Shown piece after piece: positions 1 through 11,287 of a DNA stretch of 64,000 bases. Position 1 is the first letter of the stretch, and every line of letters starts with the position of its first letter. The stretch lies in contig NC_066286.1 of assembly GCF_905404315.1 (NCBI RefSeq), forward strand, positions 9,741,501-9,805,500. Direction: 5' to 3'. The notes beneath the pieces are model-generated. The model worked only from the letters and a program-made list of their open reading frames with translations, was not told where the DNA came from and searched no databases. Made by a program: the position numbers and the translations under genes. Source of the DNA: Leptidea sinapis (taxonomy: Eukaryota; Arthropoda; Insecta; Lepidoptera; Pieridae).

Positions 1-345
1 CTACTTAATCCTGTTACACATATCCTTAAGTCTTATTTGTAGGTTGCTAATGTTCGCTGTTGGTTATAGTTAACACTGCCGAGCCTTTTTGAACTACCAC
101 TTTTCTTAAAGTTAAACAAGTTTTTTGGCATGGCGTGACGCATTTTTTTGGTACTTCTCTCAGAAAAGTTTTTTTTTGTGTTGGTTAATTTATTCAGATT
201 AGTGGTGAATAACGAGGAATGTAAGCATATAAACTGTTTTCCACGCAAGAATTTTGAAAATATTGACTTTGTTAGTAGTTACATAGATGGCGGGCCGGCA
301 GAAGTGAACTCATATCGTTCAAGGTCGCTGGCATTTAGTGTCGCC
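1..345 (-). repeat. Dispersed repeat truncated by the window edge
   Basis: CACTGCCGAGCCTTTTTGAA, GGCATGGCGTGACGCATTTT, CATAGATGGCGGGCCGGCAG and GGTCGCTGGCATTTAGTGTC occur in reverse complement at 53500-53850. No coding content; family unknown. Confidence 0.7.
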
Positions 346-517
346 TTAAGAGACTACTTTTATTACGACTATATTGCATATTATAATTTGACATTTATTT
401 ATTTGGTAACAGCGATACAGTTGAATTAAATAAAAAAGCATAGTTAATTATATGGCCAAAAATGGATTACACAATTAAAATATACAATAGAAGGTCCAAC
501 TGTTCCTGTGATGTGAT

Positions 518-580
518 CTGGTGTGTGTGTGTGTGTGAGTGTGTGTGTATGTGTGTTCGTATGTGTGTGTGTGTATGTGC
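518..580. repeat. Imperfect GT microsatellite
   Basis: About 60 bp of GTGTGT with occasional A and C interruptions. The flanking ORFs of poly-Val/Cys/Tyr/His type are translations of this tract. Confidence 0.9.
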
Positions 581-599
581 ATCTTATTTCTGATTTTAA

Positions 600-1080
600 T
601 TTTTTTTCCACTTTCCCACACGTTGGCACGAGCGTGCCAACGTGGTACTTTGCGAAAGCAAATGCATGCGCAAAATCGAACTTTGCGCACGATAATAGGA
701 AAAATATGTTTCGCCCAGTTTACATGAAAACACGAAGCATATAGGTAGACCGACGTACAAACGAAATAGTATGAGCAGAAATTCCACTCGTACCGATAGA
801 CAATAAAATACTCTTATCGGAATAAACGAGCCAGTTTACAACCGCGACCAATAGCCGAGACATCGACAATCGACTCGACAGTAAAAGCAATCGATTATTC
901 CACGTGCTACTCGATTGCGTAACCTAATCCGATATCGTACAGTGAACAGACTGACATTGGCAGTGAATGTGATTTAAATAGTAATCGACCTGATTTGTTG
1001 GATTCACGATTCGATGTGACGTTTGAATTGTACGATGTAGAAGGGGGATTTTGTCTCTCTTTAATCTTATATATATATAC
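600..1080. other. No gene seen
   Basis: Ordinary AT-rich sequence with a small palindrome GGCACGAGCGTGCC near 625. I see nothing else. Confidence 0.6.
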
Positions 1081-1083
1081 ATA

Positions 1084-1346
1084 TAATAATAATAATATAA
1101 CATTGACACACTTTTCACACAAATCATCTTGCTCCAAATTAGGACTATGTTATGGGTTGCAGGACAACGATATATTTAATACAATATACTTACTTAAACA
1201 TACACAAATACATTTAAACATCCATGACTCTTAAACAAACATCCATATTCATCATATAAAATATGCTTGCACCTACCTGGGTTCGAACCCGGGACCTCTA
1301 GCTTAGTAGGTAGGATCCCTAACCACTCGGCTATGCAGGTCGTCAT
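1084..1346 (-). repeat. tRNA-derived SINE (B-box GGGTTCGAACCC)
   Basis: In minus orientation it starts with a tRNA-like head (GACCTGCATAGCCGAGTGGT, A-box-like, and CCCGGGTTCGAACCC, B-box-like). The shared body follows, with AATATATCGTTGTC and GGGTTGC. It ends in an AT-rich ATTATT tail. Pol III promoter boxes plus a unique body define a SINE. Confidence 0.8.
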
Positions 1347-1548
1347 ATATACATATGTTTTATTATATCGAGGGGCCCATCGAAACGTCATCAAGTATTG
1401 CTTTTAACAAAAGGACTTATCGATCTCAGATGATCTAATAAGAAATTAGGCGGAAAAAAGATTACCTATACTTCTGTTTTACTAGAATACCCTGTATATT
1501 GCTATATCACACCACTATTTTACTTACACAATCGATCACAGATTACCA

Positions 1549-1851
1549 GTCCTTTGCACAGGAAGCCAGCTAGATTATTGGTACCACAACGGCGCCTATT
1601 TCTGCCGTGAAGCAGTAATGTGTAAGCATTACTGTGTTTTGGTCTGAAGGGCGCCGTAGCTAGTGAAATTACTGGGAAAATGAGGCTTAACATCTTATGT
1701 CTCAAGGTGACGAGCGCAATTGTAGTGCCGCTCAGAATTTTTGGGTTTTTTTAGAATCCTGAATGGCACTGCATTGTAATGGGCATGGCGTATCAATTAC
1801 CATCAGCTGAACGTCCTGCTCGTCTCGTCCCTTATTGTCATAAAAAAAAAA
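1549..1851 (+). repeat. Three-hairpin retroposon, copy 1 (full)
   Basis: Starts CCTTTGCACAGGAAGCCAGC and ends CGTCCCTTATTGTC plus an A-run, so it is poly(A)-tailed. Three inverted-repeat pairs recur in all long copies: GGCGCC/GGCGCC enclosing CAGTAATG/CATTACTG, then TGAGAC/GTCTCA, then GCCGCTCAGAAT paired with a complementary stretch. Confidence 0.75.
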
Positions 1852-2765
1852 CAGATAATCTAAACTAGGCAATCGATAGATCTCGACGAAAGCTGACTAA
1901 AGAAGTGTCGTAGGACAATATAAGTAATAGAACAGATGCGTAACTCAGCTGTCTTGAAATTTATACCTACGTCTTGGCGGAACGCTAGGGATGGTACATA
2001 CAAACAGATTGATGAGGCGGACAGCGTGACGCAGCTAATTAAACTCAGATAGCGACCAGTCTCAGCCGCGTACGGCGTGACACTCATTCAATAGTTTTGT
2101 CTTCTCAAGATTGCTTAGCGGCCTTGTAAATCATGTGTATGTGTGGGTGCGTCGATTCGGATGCTCTAGTATAAAGTTAAAGTACTGTTATTTTACTGTA
2201 GTGTGGTAGCAGCCTCTCCAAGCCAATAGGTATTATTCAGGCAGCGAGAATATCTCAATGTGTGTGTTTTTCTCTCTCCACCGGGACCAATAATCCCTCT
2301 CACTCAATGTAACGAGATCATTGCTCCTTAGCTATCGAGTGATGTAATGAAACTTTAGTTGTAGATGATAGATATGTAGCCACTTGTCTAAACCTATATT
2401 TTTATAATTTTTTTTGGATTGCCTCCCAATATTGCAGGATTATCATGAATTAAATAATTTACTCACCATCAGTCAGTTTATTTATGCAGACAAAGTTGCG
2501 GTCATAATGAAACAGCAAACATACCTTTGTACCAAGTCGCCATTTTGACGTAATGTTTTCCAACAAAACTCATCATTCAATTAAGTAATTCCGCTGGGAT
2601 TTCCTTGTCTTTGTGTGCTTGGTCATTCTGTTGTTATTTTATTTAGCTCGGGATGGCTTTGGATAATAGAATTACAAAAGCAGATTAAATACATTGAGGT
2701 AATGTGACCCACGTGCTTGATTGATTGTTTGTAACACGCGTTAGGGACAGCTGTCATCAACTTAC
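1852..2765. other. No gene seen
   Basis: About 900 bp of apparently unique sequence between a retroposon and a MITE. No coherent reading frame or repeat relationship was noticed. Confidence 0.6.
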
Positions 2766-2768
2766 TTA

Positions 2769-3088
2769 CGGCTGTTCCCAATATTTAGTTTATCTCCGGT
2801 TGTGGCCTACTTGAGATAACAAATCGTAACTATCGTTGAATTTTCTGTCCCAATAAACTTATCAACGGTAACTCACCTTATCCGTACACGCTGTCTGTCA
2901 ATGGGACGACGTATAGCTTACAGCGATGTAAAGTTTGTATGGAAATTGCGATTCACGCGTCCCAATATAAAGCGATAAGAATGACTTATCGGGTATATTG
3001 GGACAGCTTTAGATTATTGACAGCTAATTACTGACAGTAGAAGGTAGTAATTTATCTCTATTTGTAGAGAGTATATTGAGAACGGCCG
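2769..3088. mobile_element. 320-bp MITE with TTA target duplication
   Basis: Flanked by TTA at 2766-2768 and 3089-3091. The termini are inverted (CGGCTGTTCCCAATATTCAG and, in reverse, CGGCCGTTCTCAATAT). No ORF. A TTA duplication and GC-rich terminus fit a PIF/Harbinger-type non-autonomous element. A second copy at 41757 has exactly the same length. Confidence 0.8.
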
Positions 3089-3091
3089 TTA

Positions 3092-3400
3092 GTCTTTAGC
3101 GTTTGTAGCAATAACATGCATTTGAGTGCTAGGTTGTACAATATAATAGCTAATAGAAAAACACACACGCATTGTGCGTGAGAAAAGAATAGATACAGTG
3201 AAATGTAGATACAAAAGATAGTAAGAAAAAAAGTGTCACCGATATTGATTGGCAAGTCGTAAAAAGTAAGCCACGCTTTACATTAGTTTCTTTAAATTTT
3301 CAATCCTAAACCACTAGGTAACGCACACATTGACAAATCAAAATTAGTCGCGCATTATCGGACTGACAGGTAGTGTGTACGCTAGTATATTCTTAGTCTG
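3092..3400 (-). repeat. Dispersed repeat (AACGCACACATTGACAAATC family)
   Basis: TAACGCACACATTGACAAAT, GCGCATTATCGGACTGACAG and GTGTACGCTAGTATATTCT recur at 35.3, 38.7 and 46.6 kb. It follows the 320-bp MITE directly. No coding content. Confidence 0.5.
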
Positions 3401-3603
3401 GTTGTGAAACTGAAGTGGCAGTGGGCAAGGCACCCAGCTCGATGGACAGATGGCCGTTGGGGCAGTAAAGTCGTCGAATGGCGACCACGTACCGGAAGAC
3501 ACAGTGTTGGTAGGCCCTGCACAAGATGGACCGACGATCTGGTTGGATCTTGGGGGAGGCTTTTGTCCAGCAGTGGACGTCTTCCGGTTGATGATGATGA
3601 TGA
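3400..3603 (+). pseudogene. RTE-like LINE 3' end fragment
   Basis: The frame reads LKWQWARHPARWTDGRWGSK then RTGRHSVGRPCTRWTDDLV, with an internal deletion before GRLLSSSGRLP. It ends in GATGATGATGAT. It is the same family as 37.2 kb, 5'-truncated. Confidence 0.85.
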
Positions 3604-3892
3604 TTCTTAGTCTATGATTGTAGGCATTTCAGTTATGAAGTCAATCAGTTTTTTAATACAGAAGCGAAATGTTGTAGAACATTAAACGAAACGCATAGGC
3701 ACCATGTAATCGCCGGCAATTTGAACCTTTTGGTCTCGAGAATACTGTACTTAGTGCTGCATGTTTATATTGTTTGGTTAGGCGGCAAATTACTGTTTCA
3801 GTGTTGCAGCGATCTTTAGTTCAAACTTGTGGCAAAAGGGAGACGTGAGCTAGGCATTGCTTTGGTTAAGTTCAATTTTTTTTAAAAACATT

Positions 3893-4111
3893 CTCACACA
3901 AATTTTCTTGCCCCAGACTGGCATAGCCTGTACTATGGGTGCAAGACAACGATATATTTAATACAATATACTTACGTAAACATACATAAACACAAATAAA
4001 TGTCTCGGAAACAAACATCAATATTCATCATGTAAATGCTTGCACATACCGGGATTTGAACCCGGGACCTCTAGCTCAGTAGGCAGGGTCACTAACCATG
4101 GGTCGTCAGTT
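3893..4111 (-). repeat. tRNA-derived SINE, same family
   Basis: GGGATTTGAACCCGGGACCT on the plus strand is the tRNA-like T-arm. The body with ACAACGATATATTTAATACA and CTTGCCCCAGACTGG matches the copies at 1.1 and 25.8 kb. The A-box end is damaged. Confidence 0.75.
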
Positions 4112-4328
4112 CTATATAAGTTAGGGATAAGAACGTTGATAGTAAAAAATATATATATATATAAACGTAGACGATAAAATAGTTAGTAAGGTAGTTTTTG
4201 TAAAGTTACTAGAATTATATTAATTAGATTGTATAAAAATACGCAATTATTTTAATAGTTTTTAGTGCATATTATACTATCTATTGTTTGGAATAGTTTT
4301 TTCGAAGTCGGTTGTTCTTTTGTTAATC

Positions 4329-4683
4329 TTAATATATATAAATCTCGTGTCACAATGTTTGTCCTCAATGGACTCCTAAACTAATGAACGGATTTCAATG
4401 GGGATTACTTCATGGAGTGCAGTTTAGTCCAACTTAAGAGATAGGATAGTTTTTATTTCGATTTGGGACCCATAATTATTTTTATTTCCAATACTTGTTT
4501 TGTTTGGACATATTTTCTGTGAGAGTATTTTTGACGCGCGGTTTGACAGTTCTTCTGTGAAACAATTTCATTATAACAACAAGGAGCATATTATTATGTT
4601 ACAATGAAAAATTATTGACAAATTCATCAAAAACGGTATTTTATTTATTATGTACAGAACAACGTCTGTCTGGTCAGCTAGTT
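4329..4683 (+). mobile_element. Helitron-like non-autonomous element
   Basis: AT-rich 5' end TTAATATATATAAATCTCGT, then ACTCCTAAACTAATGAACGG, and 3' end CAACGTCTGTCTGGTCAGCTAGT. The 3' CTAGT preceded by a short palindrome-like stretch and lack of target duplication fit Helitrons. Confidence 0.62.
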
Positions 4684-4730
4684 TTTTATATATATATTAA
4701 GCATATTATATGCAATAATCCCGAAACAAT

Positions 4731-4975
4731 TTGCCATTTTTTTTAAGTGATAACCCTCACTTCTGCGATTAATTACACAAATAAAATTTTAAAACAAAAT
4801 TTATGTAGACGAAGCCACAATCTCGGAGTTGAACAAGACACACAAGATTTATCAACGATACCTCACTCGAACGGTTGGCTCAGTTGGAAGAGCGCTCGCA
4901 CAGAACGCGAGAGAACACGGGTTCGAGTCCCACAGCGTTCATAAATGTTGTTTTCAAATTTTATTTGTGTCAATG
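4731..4975 (+). repeat. tRNA-like dispersed repeat, copy 1
   Basis: 4869-4940 folds as a tRNA-like cloverleaf: D-arm GCTC/GAGC, anticodon arm CTCGC/GCGAG and T-arm GGGTTCGAGTCCC, with a 6-of-7 acceptor stem. The 7-nt loop ACAGAAC lacks the U33 of true tRNAs. The sequence TTTTATTTGTGT-type flanks it in inverted form. Confidence 0.7.
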
Positions 4976-5346
4976 ATCCCGAAATCTATCCGAATTAAAT
5001 TTTTAAATATATAAATCTGATTGTAAAACATTTTGGTTTTATTTCATCACTTATATCCACTTTCGAAGTATATATTACCTAGCGAACTGAAAAGTTTCTT
5101 ATGTCCTAACTCGTTACCAACATCTGTATGAAAACTAAATGATTAATGGCTTTGGATTCTAGCGGCGTGAAGCACGTTAGGAAACATAAAGTGAAATAAA
5201 TAGACTGCAAACTTTGAAATAAAATAAAACATTATATACACTTTAAGAGACAGTGACACGAGAGAGCGAAATGAGAGTACAAAAGGATCTTTGTATGAAT
5301 TGTCATATTAGGTAAGGAAATGTCATTGACTAAATATTTGTACTGC
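4976..5346. other. No gene seen
   Basis: AT-rich unique-looking sequence between a tRNA-like repeat and a Helitron-like element. Confidence 0.6.
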
Positions 5347-5820
5347 TAACTAATTGACCCAGCAAACGTTGTATTGCCCTATAAAGTAATAAGAAAATTA
5401 TTAATTAAAATTTTTGGGGTATAAAAAATAGATGACGACCGATTCTCAGACTATATAATTTAGGTTATATAGTTATTTTATAATTATCTAGGCTAATCAT
5501 TTACGGGTGTGCAAGATGTCATCGGGAAACAGCTGTTATATTTCTGAATGTTGGCCAAGAAGTGCTTAGTATCATTAAGAAAGAAATATATATAAAATTT
5601 TATTAGTTATATATTTTAAATTATTGTGCCCCATCGTTCAGGAAAAACAATTTCTTTTTTATATTAATTTTTTTTCGAGAATTTTCATATTTATTCACCT
5701 TTTAAGCCTTCCCTGGACTTCCACAAATAATTCAACACCACAATAAGCCAAATCTGTCCAGCCGTTATCGAGTTATAGCGAGACTAACGAACAGCAATTC
5801 ATTTATATATATATATATAC
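5347..5820 (-). mobile_element. Helitron-like element, degraded 3' end
   Basis: On the minus strand it starts near GAATTGCTGTTCGTTAGTCT and ends CAACGTTTGCTGGGTCA with CTAGT mutated. The same 5' part occurs at 22.8 and 43.0 kb. Confidence 0.58.
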
Positions 5821-6000
5821 ATAATATACAAAGGCCACCCTATATATATATATACAGGATGATACAGATACACCCAAAACGGTCAGAATGGGGATTTCAG
5901 AATATATAAAAGATAGAAGAATATCTTCTAAGGAACCACGATATCGATTTTAGAGAAAACAAAAACTGCATTCATAGATTTTCGGAAAAAAATCATACAC

Positions 6001-6023
6001 GACTCGGGAATCGAACCCAGTCA
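6001..6023 (-). other. Isolated tRNA-like B-box
   Basis: CTGGGTTCGATTCCCGAGTC on the minus strand is a good T-arm and B-box match, but no A-box or cloverleaf is seen around it. Probably a SINE relic. Confidence 0.4.
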
Positions 6024-6139
6024 TTTTGGAAAAAAAAAAGACAATTTTGCTTTATTGCCATATTGATAGTGTAGGTTGTAAGAAGTGATTGTGGCTATGA
6101 AACCTTGTGTCTAAAATTAAAAGGTGTTTTTGTGAAAAT

Positions 6140-6420
6140 GTTCTGTTAAACTTTGCTACTAATTAAAACTAAATGCAGGGTTGCGCAGTAAAACTTTGTA
6201 AAAATAATACTATAAAAATTAAGAAAGACACTGAGATCACATATTATCAGTATGTATTTTATTAATTTCAATGTAAAATAACACGAAGCGTATGTAAAGA
6301 TTGAGTGTCAAGATGCGACGCAGACAAGCATCTAATAGTTGCCATAATTAAAAACCTGTTGTTCTTACGTAGTGCGGTATCTTGTTGGAGCGCAGCGGAG
6401 ACCGATCCTTAATCTGAGAT
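6140..6420. mobile_element. Long-TIR element, right part only
   Basis: TGTTAAACTTTGCTACTAAT, ATAACACGAAGCGTATGTAA, AGTGTCAAGATGCGACGCAG and the right terminus GGAGCGCAGCGGAGACCGAT match copy 2. The left TIR is missing. Confidence 0.68.
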
Positions 6421-6594
6421 AAGCATTTCTAAGTCAAAAAATATAGGTTCCTGATACGTAATCACCATAAATTGTATACTAAAATCATTTCCGAAACACG
6501 CTGCATCTCATGACATAAGTATTATTCTGATCGGTTCAGTAGTTTAGGAGTATAACTAAAAGAAAAAATGCTGAGTCGTTTATTAGTATACATT

Positions 6595-6735
6595 TTTATT
6601 TATTTTTAAAAAGGCTTACCAACCAGATATACTAATTTTAATTTTCATATGTTTAATACTTATATCTACGAGAACATACTAGTCATATACATGTAAAATA
6701 TACGTATGCACAGCGTTGAAGATAAAAGGTAATGT
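6595..6735 (-). repeat. 3' tail fragment of the same LINE family as 23.5 kb
   Basis: AAAGGCTTACCAAC followed by an AT-rich stretch and TATGCACAGCGTTG matches the 3' end region of the LINE remnant at 23500-23630. No coding part is left. Confidence 0.55.
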
Positions 6736-6877
6736 TGAAGTGGTTTGGTTTATATTTAATGTTATGTTATGTTTTATGTATAAAAAAAACTACGTTTATT
6801 AAAACCGACTTCAAAAACTGAAAAGTATAAAATAACTTAATACATCTCTTATGCAAATCTTATACCTTTAATGTTAA

Positions 6878-7155
6878 AAAGGATTGTGTGGTTTTATGAA
6901 ACGACGGTAAAAGTGAAACTTTTTTTCACATTATAGACATTTAACTAAACTTTTTTTGGATTAATAAATAACAACATTTACATTAAACACTGACAAAAAC
7001 AAACATAACAGCGTGGAGCACTGGCACAAATGAGTAATAGTCTATACACTACACGGTCAGCTGCTGCGAACTATAGACGCCGCCCGACCGTCACGCGACA
7101 TGCAACACACAAACGAAAACGTTTGAGACGATGTAATAAATGTTTCACTTTAATA
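6878..7155. repeat. Dispersed AT-rich repeat related to 9.5 kb
   Basis: GGATTGTGTGGTTTTATGAA and AAAGTGAAACTTTTTTTCA at one end and GTAATAAATGTTTCACTTTA at the other match the repeat at 9528-9852. The middle differs and has no tRNA-like part. Confidence 0.5.
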
Positions 7156-7688
7156 AAATACTATTACTTGCATATGCTAACTAATGATAGGTTTGAAGTC
7201 GGTGCCAAGCCTTCATTCAGTTCATATTTTTTTTTAACTAATTTTTTATAACTGTCATTACACCTTATTTACTCCACATCGCTATTTTGTGCGCGAAAAC
7301 TATACAGTTCCATTTATACGTTCAAATTGCATATTACGTAACACATAAAATATCAATACGGACTCAGGGATTTACTTTGTTATGTGAATTGGTAAATCTC
7401 CAATCGACATCAAAGTCAAAGGATAAGCCTTTGTCCTCGGCAAATACAAAAAATAGGCGAAATTGCTGAAGGTGTGAAATTGGTTGGGAGCGCTCGCTAG
7501 GGACCGCTCGAAAAACTGAGCAAAAGAATTTTTCCGATAACGGCAGCAACATTTTGATGTAACTTTATTATACTTCACGATATATGAAAGTTTTAACAAT
7601 CAAAGTTATTGCAAAGAATGGCTGAATTCAATGTAGCTAAATAAATATGGCTTAAAACAGTACACAACTAGACAAAACAATACTTTAT
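7156..7688. other. No gene seen
   Basis: Several overlapping 60-75-codon ORFs on both strands, none with a recognisable motif. Confidence 0.55.
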
Positions 7689-8003
7689 ATTTGTATTTTT
7701 TTTATGAAAATAAGGGACGAGACGAACCAGAAGTTCAGCTGATCGTAATTGATACGCCCTGCCACACAACGCAGTGCCACTCAGAATTCTTGAAAGACCC
7801 AAAAATTCTGAGCGGCACTACAACTGCGCTCGTCACCTTGAGACATAAGTTGTTAAGTCTCATTTGCCCAGCAATTTCACTAGCTACGGCGCCCTTCAGA
7901 CCGAAACACGGTAATGCTTACACATTACTGCTTCACGGCAGAAAAAGGCGCCGTTGTGGTACCCATAATCTAGCCGGCATCCTGTGCAAAGGAGCCTCCC
8001 ACT
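7689..8003 (-). repeat. Three-hairpin retroposon, copy 2 (full)
   Basis: Begins with the T-tract at about 7689 and continues AAGGGACGAGACGAACC to GTGCAAAGGAGCCTCCCACT. The 142-codon ORF over it is a passive reading of the repeat. Confidence 0.78.
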
Positions 8004-8120
8004 GGTTATGGTTATTGTATGTCTATAGGTATGCAAAAAGATATTTATTTAAAGGCAAAGTAACAGTTTTTTATCTGCATAAATATGTTAAGTTAATGGC
8101 AAATGAAAATGTATACTAAC

Positions 8121-8257
8121 TCCCTTATTCATAATGGTCCGCTAACTTAAAACAGCCGCTAAGGAGTGTTTTTTCTCATTCTGACTTAGGTCAATAGAAG
8201 AAGACAGAGTGAGAATTAGCAATGCTTTAAGTTAGCAGAGTATTATGAATAAGGGGG
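8121..8257. mobile_element. 137-bp palindromic MITE, copy 1
   Basis: TCCCTTATTCATAATGGTCC at one end and the inverse of CCCCCTTATTCATAATACTC at the other, with GCTAACTTAA continuing the arms. No ORF. The copy at 59549 has identical length. Confidence 0.75.
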
Positions 8258-8401
8258 TAAGTATATTATTCAGATAAAATAATAAAATATTTGATTTATT
8301 CATTTATTTTTTATATACAGACACTTTATCGCATAATATTACATAGTATTTGGTACCTGCACTAATCGTAGCCTGTCCTGTAGGCAACCAATTTACATCA
8401 T

Positions 8402-8430
8402 ATGTGTGTGTGTTGTGTGTGTGAGTGGGA
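8402..8430. repeat. Short TG repeat
   Basis: TGTGTGTGTGTTGTGTGTGT at the start of an accidental 73-codon ORF. Confidence 0.7.
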
Positions 8431-9350
8431 GTATCTGATTAATCACGATACAAAGTATTATCTTATTAAATTTGTCGATTTTACTGTTACAGATAAACAT
8501 AAGCTGATAAACTTAGAAATGGTGTTTGTATCACCAAATTTGATGAAGAATTTTAGAAGAATTTGCGTTCCCACATATAATATATTCAAATTATGTACTA
8601 TATATCTAATATCAAAAGCATGAACAAAGGATATCCTTGCATAATTAGTCCAGAGTGACCCTTCATCCCCCTTGTTGAGTATTGTGAACTAAATTAATGA
8701 ATACCTCTGTACTCATGTCAGATAATCTACGCATTCAATTTGAACTATCAGCGTCATGAACGAGATAGACAAATAATTTGATCCAATTTAATCCAAATTA
8801 ATTGAATTCCTCTAGTCTATGCACAATAAACTCTAGGCTGTAGCTTTACAGTTTTTTATAGAAATTTTATTCAAACAAAATAAAATCATATAACTATATT
8901 TACAATACTATGACTACATTAAATAAAAACTACCTTTACGGGGTATTGTACCAAGATAACTGGCAGCTGATCTATTGACCGAAACAGCTGCCAGCGCTTG
9001 GGTTTCTAGTAGCCCTATTGAGGCGAGAAGATAGTACTTTGTACATTGTTCGAGCCTCTGGGCCTCTCCTCTCCAATCCAAAATGCTTTGTATGCTTACT
9101 AATGCTCCATAGCACATTTAAAACGACTGGCTATATTGAGTGATACATATAAAAATTTTAAGGAAGGAAGTCACTAAACACTTTCAAAGAACTTATTAGC
9201 AAAGAAACAACTTTTAAAACATTACAAAGATGAGCTCCAGAAGATCTAACAGAAGCATAGATAAAATAACAATATAAAATGGGAAAATTACTGGATTTCG
9301 CTACAAGTGTGACCTTGACCTATTTATAATACCTTCAAGGACAGCTGAAT
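8431..9350. other. No confident gene
   Basis: Contains a 67-codon minus-strand frame (8914-9117) with ILDWRGEAQRLEQCTKYYLL, moderately GC-rich for the region but not recognised. The rest is AT-rich. Confidence 0.45.
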
Positions 9351-9361
9351 GTTAAGGAAAC

Positions 9362-9512
9362 ATGAGAATCATCATCAGCCGGAAGATGTCCACTGTTGGA
9401 CAAAGGCCTTCCGCGAAAAATTTCCACGACGATCGGTCCTGCGCTGCCCTCATCCAACGTATTCCGGCGATCTTGACCAGATCGTCGGTCCATCTTGTGG
9501 GGGCCCTAATTA
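9362..9512 (-). repeat. RTE-like LINE 3' end fragment
   Basis: Minus orientation. It ends in a short ATC/GAT repeat at 9366 and carries CCAACAGTGGACATCTTCCG and the GGATGAGGGCAGCGCAGG block of the family. About 150 bp are retained; no ORF is preserved. Confidence 0.8.
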
Positions 9513-9527
9513 TAATACTAAAAACCA

Positions 9528-9852
9528 ATTGTGTGGTTTTACAAAATCATAATGCAAATGAAACTTTTTTTGCATAAAATAGAAAATTAACATAAGCATA
9601 ATAGTCGAAAGAAAAAAAATATGCATACAAATTATGCTTTACTTAAAAAAAACTATTGTCAGGTGTGGGCTTCGAACCCACACTCCCTCATCGGACCCAG
9701 AGCCTAAATCGGACGTATTAGACCACTCTGCCACTGTATCTTAAAATTAATAAATGAAATTAATGATTCTGCCTCACCCCTACTCTGTACCCGGCTTTAA
9801 TGCGACACGCAACGAAAAAATTTAATGCCAAGTAATAAACGTTTCACTTAAA
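9528..9852. repeat. Dispersed AT-rich repeat carrying a tRNA-Leu-like sequence
   Basis: Ends TTGTGTGGTTTTAC and GTAATAAACGTTTCACTT also bound the related stretch at 6.88-7.16 kb. The first part recurs at 40.35 kb. The internal 9659-9740 resembles tRNA-Leu (separate entry). No coding content. Confidence 0.55.
9659..9740 (-). pseudogene. tRNA-Leu(UAG)-like sequence, probably SINE head or tRNA pseudogene
   Basis: The minus strand reads GTGGCAGAGTGGTCTAATAC (A-box and D-arm region), GATTTAGGC as a UAG anticodon loop, a long variable region and GTGTGGGTTCGAAGCCCACA (perfect T-arm). Order and spacing follow tRNA-Leu, but the acceptor stem does not pair and the anticodon stem has mismatches. Confidence 0.6.
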
Positions 9853-10084
9853 AATGGACACAGAGGTTAATAGAATAAGTATTTAGAATAATAGGCAGTC
9901 GAATGAAAACGTAATTAAATTGACTGTGCTGTATGTAAAATGTTCGTCACTTATTTTTATTTTTTTATTTTGATTAATAATTTATTGAGCTTTGTTAAAA
10001 ATATTGTTATGTGAAATTACTTTTGGAGGATTTCTTTACGATAAAAAGTGAGGACACGAGTAAGAAATTCATCTGTTTCACATC

Positions 10085-10190
10085 CGCAACCCCAATGATG
10101 TTGCGGTGTCCATGGGCGGTTTCACACCTCTCCCCAGCCCGTGAGCCTCTTGCCCGTTTGCCCCGTCTTATATAAAAAAATATTGCGTGC
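10085..10190 (+). repeat. LINE 3' end with poly(A), 'CATGGGCGG' family
   Basis: TGTCCATGGGCGGTTTCACA, CCGTGAGCCTCTTGCCCGTT and TATATAAAAAAA also occur at 60.7 kb. The pattern is a 5'-truncated retroelement tail ending in A. Confidence 0.6.
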
Positions 10191-10631
10191 GTAAAAAGTA
10201 CACATGTCAGAAGTGAAACCTGCATGGTGCATGAACCTCTAAACTGCATATGAATTCCTGGTACGTGTTGCTAGGATGACACATGATTTCAACCGCTATG
10301 AAAGACATTCCTACCATCACTAATATATATAATAATATGTTCTCCTGGTGTCTATGTAGTAATACGTCGTGCGCTTGGAGTCAGAATATATTAAGGTATA
10401 GGTACTCGCGCCATACTTAAGACAATCTCTTCTTTAACTATGATCGCCTGGTACCAAAACATTGTATTATGCTTTTTTGTATTTGTGTCTCTTACCTGTC
10501 GTTTTTTCCGTTGCACCCGGTTTGAAATCACAACGAATCTAAAGAAGTTTCACTTCAAAGACGTTCATGCAAGTATGTATTTATATTTGCTTATACTCAT
10601 GTCCTGTTTATCTAAACTTATATCATAATGT

Positions 10632-10880
10632 GGAAACATTTGTGTTTTTGTATGTATGTTTGTAATGTTTTCACACAAAAACTACTGGACCGATTTCAAA
10701 ACTTATTTCACCATTAGAAAGCTGCATCTTTGCATAAGTAACATGCATCTTTAGTTAGTGACATAGACTATATTCAATTTTTAAAATAAATATTGATCCC
10801 CAATAAAAATGAAAATAAAAAGACCGCGATACCGCATATTACGTCCAACTAATTTAACTATGCCACTATTTTAACTACGT
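10632..10880 (+). repeat. Helitron-like 5' fragment
   Basis: TGTTTTCACACAAAAACTAC then TGGACCGATTTCAAAACTTA resembles the conserved 5' region of the Helitron-like elements. The 3' end is absent. Confidence 0.4.
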
Positions 10881-10965
10881 TTTTAGATTTTAAAAGTTGA
10901 TTAAAGTGCCGACAATAATCAAATTATTCATACTTATCCCAATAAATAATTATATTATAATTAAT

Positions 10966-11287
10966 ACTAGCTGACCCAGCAAACGTTGTATTGCCGATAT
11001 TAAAATCGCCATACAAAAGTAACTGTTGATCGTAGATGGGTGAAAATTTGAAGTTGTACGTATTTTTTATATGCTGACTCATAATCAAACAAAAATTAAA
11101 AAAAAATGTCAAAAAAATAAAAAAATAAAAATTGGCGTGGGTGGTTAACATTTAGGGGGATGAAAAATAGATGTTGTCCGATTCTCAGACCTACCCAATA
11201 TGCACTCAAAATTTCATGAGAATCGGTCAAGCCGTTTCGAAGGAGTTTAACTACAAACACCGCGACATGAGAACTGTATATATTAGA
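10966..11287 (-). mobile_element. Helitron-like element, near complete
   Basis: On the minus strand it begins TCTAATATATACAGTTCTCA and ends ACGTTTGCTGGGTCAGCTAGT. It shares nearly all its sequence with 55227-55545. The frame MLTTHANFYF over it is accidental. Confidence 0.68.

Noticed and set aside
444..744. Overlapping ORFs rich in Cys-Val or His-Thr
   Set aside because: Translations of the GT microsatellite.
1268..1345. Functional tRNA gene at the SINE head
   Set aside because: The cloverleaf is incomplete and the unit continues into a SINE body present at four other places.
4869..4940. Functional tRNA gene
   Set aside because: Acceptor stem is imperfect, U33 is absent and the sequence is part of a dispersed repeat.
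7691..8119. 142-codon ORF with a seemingly conserved block found in other ORFs
   Set aside because: The 'conserved' block is the translation of the three-hairpin retroposon; the same block appears wherever that repeat is read in this frame.
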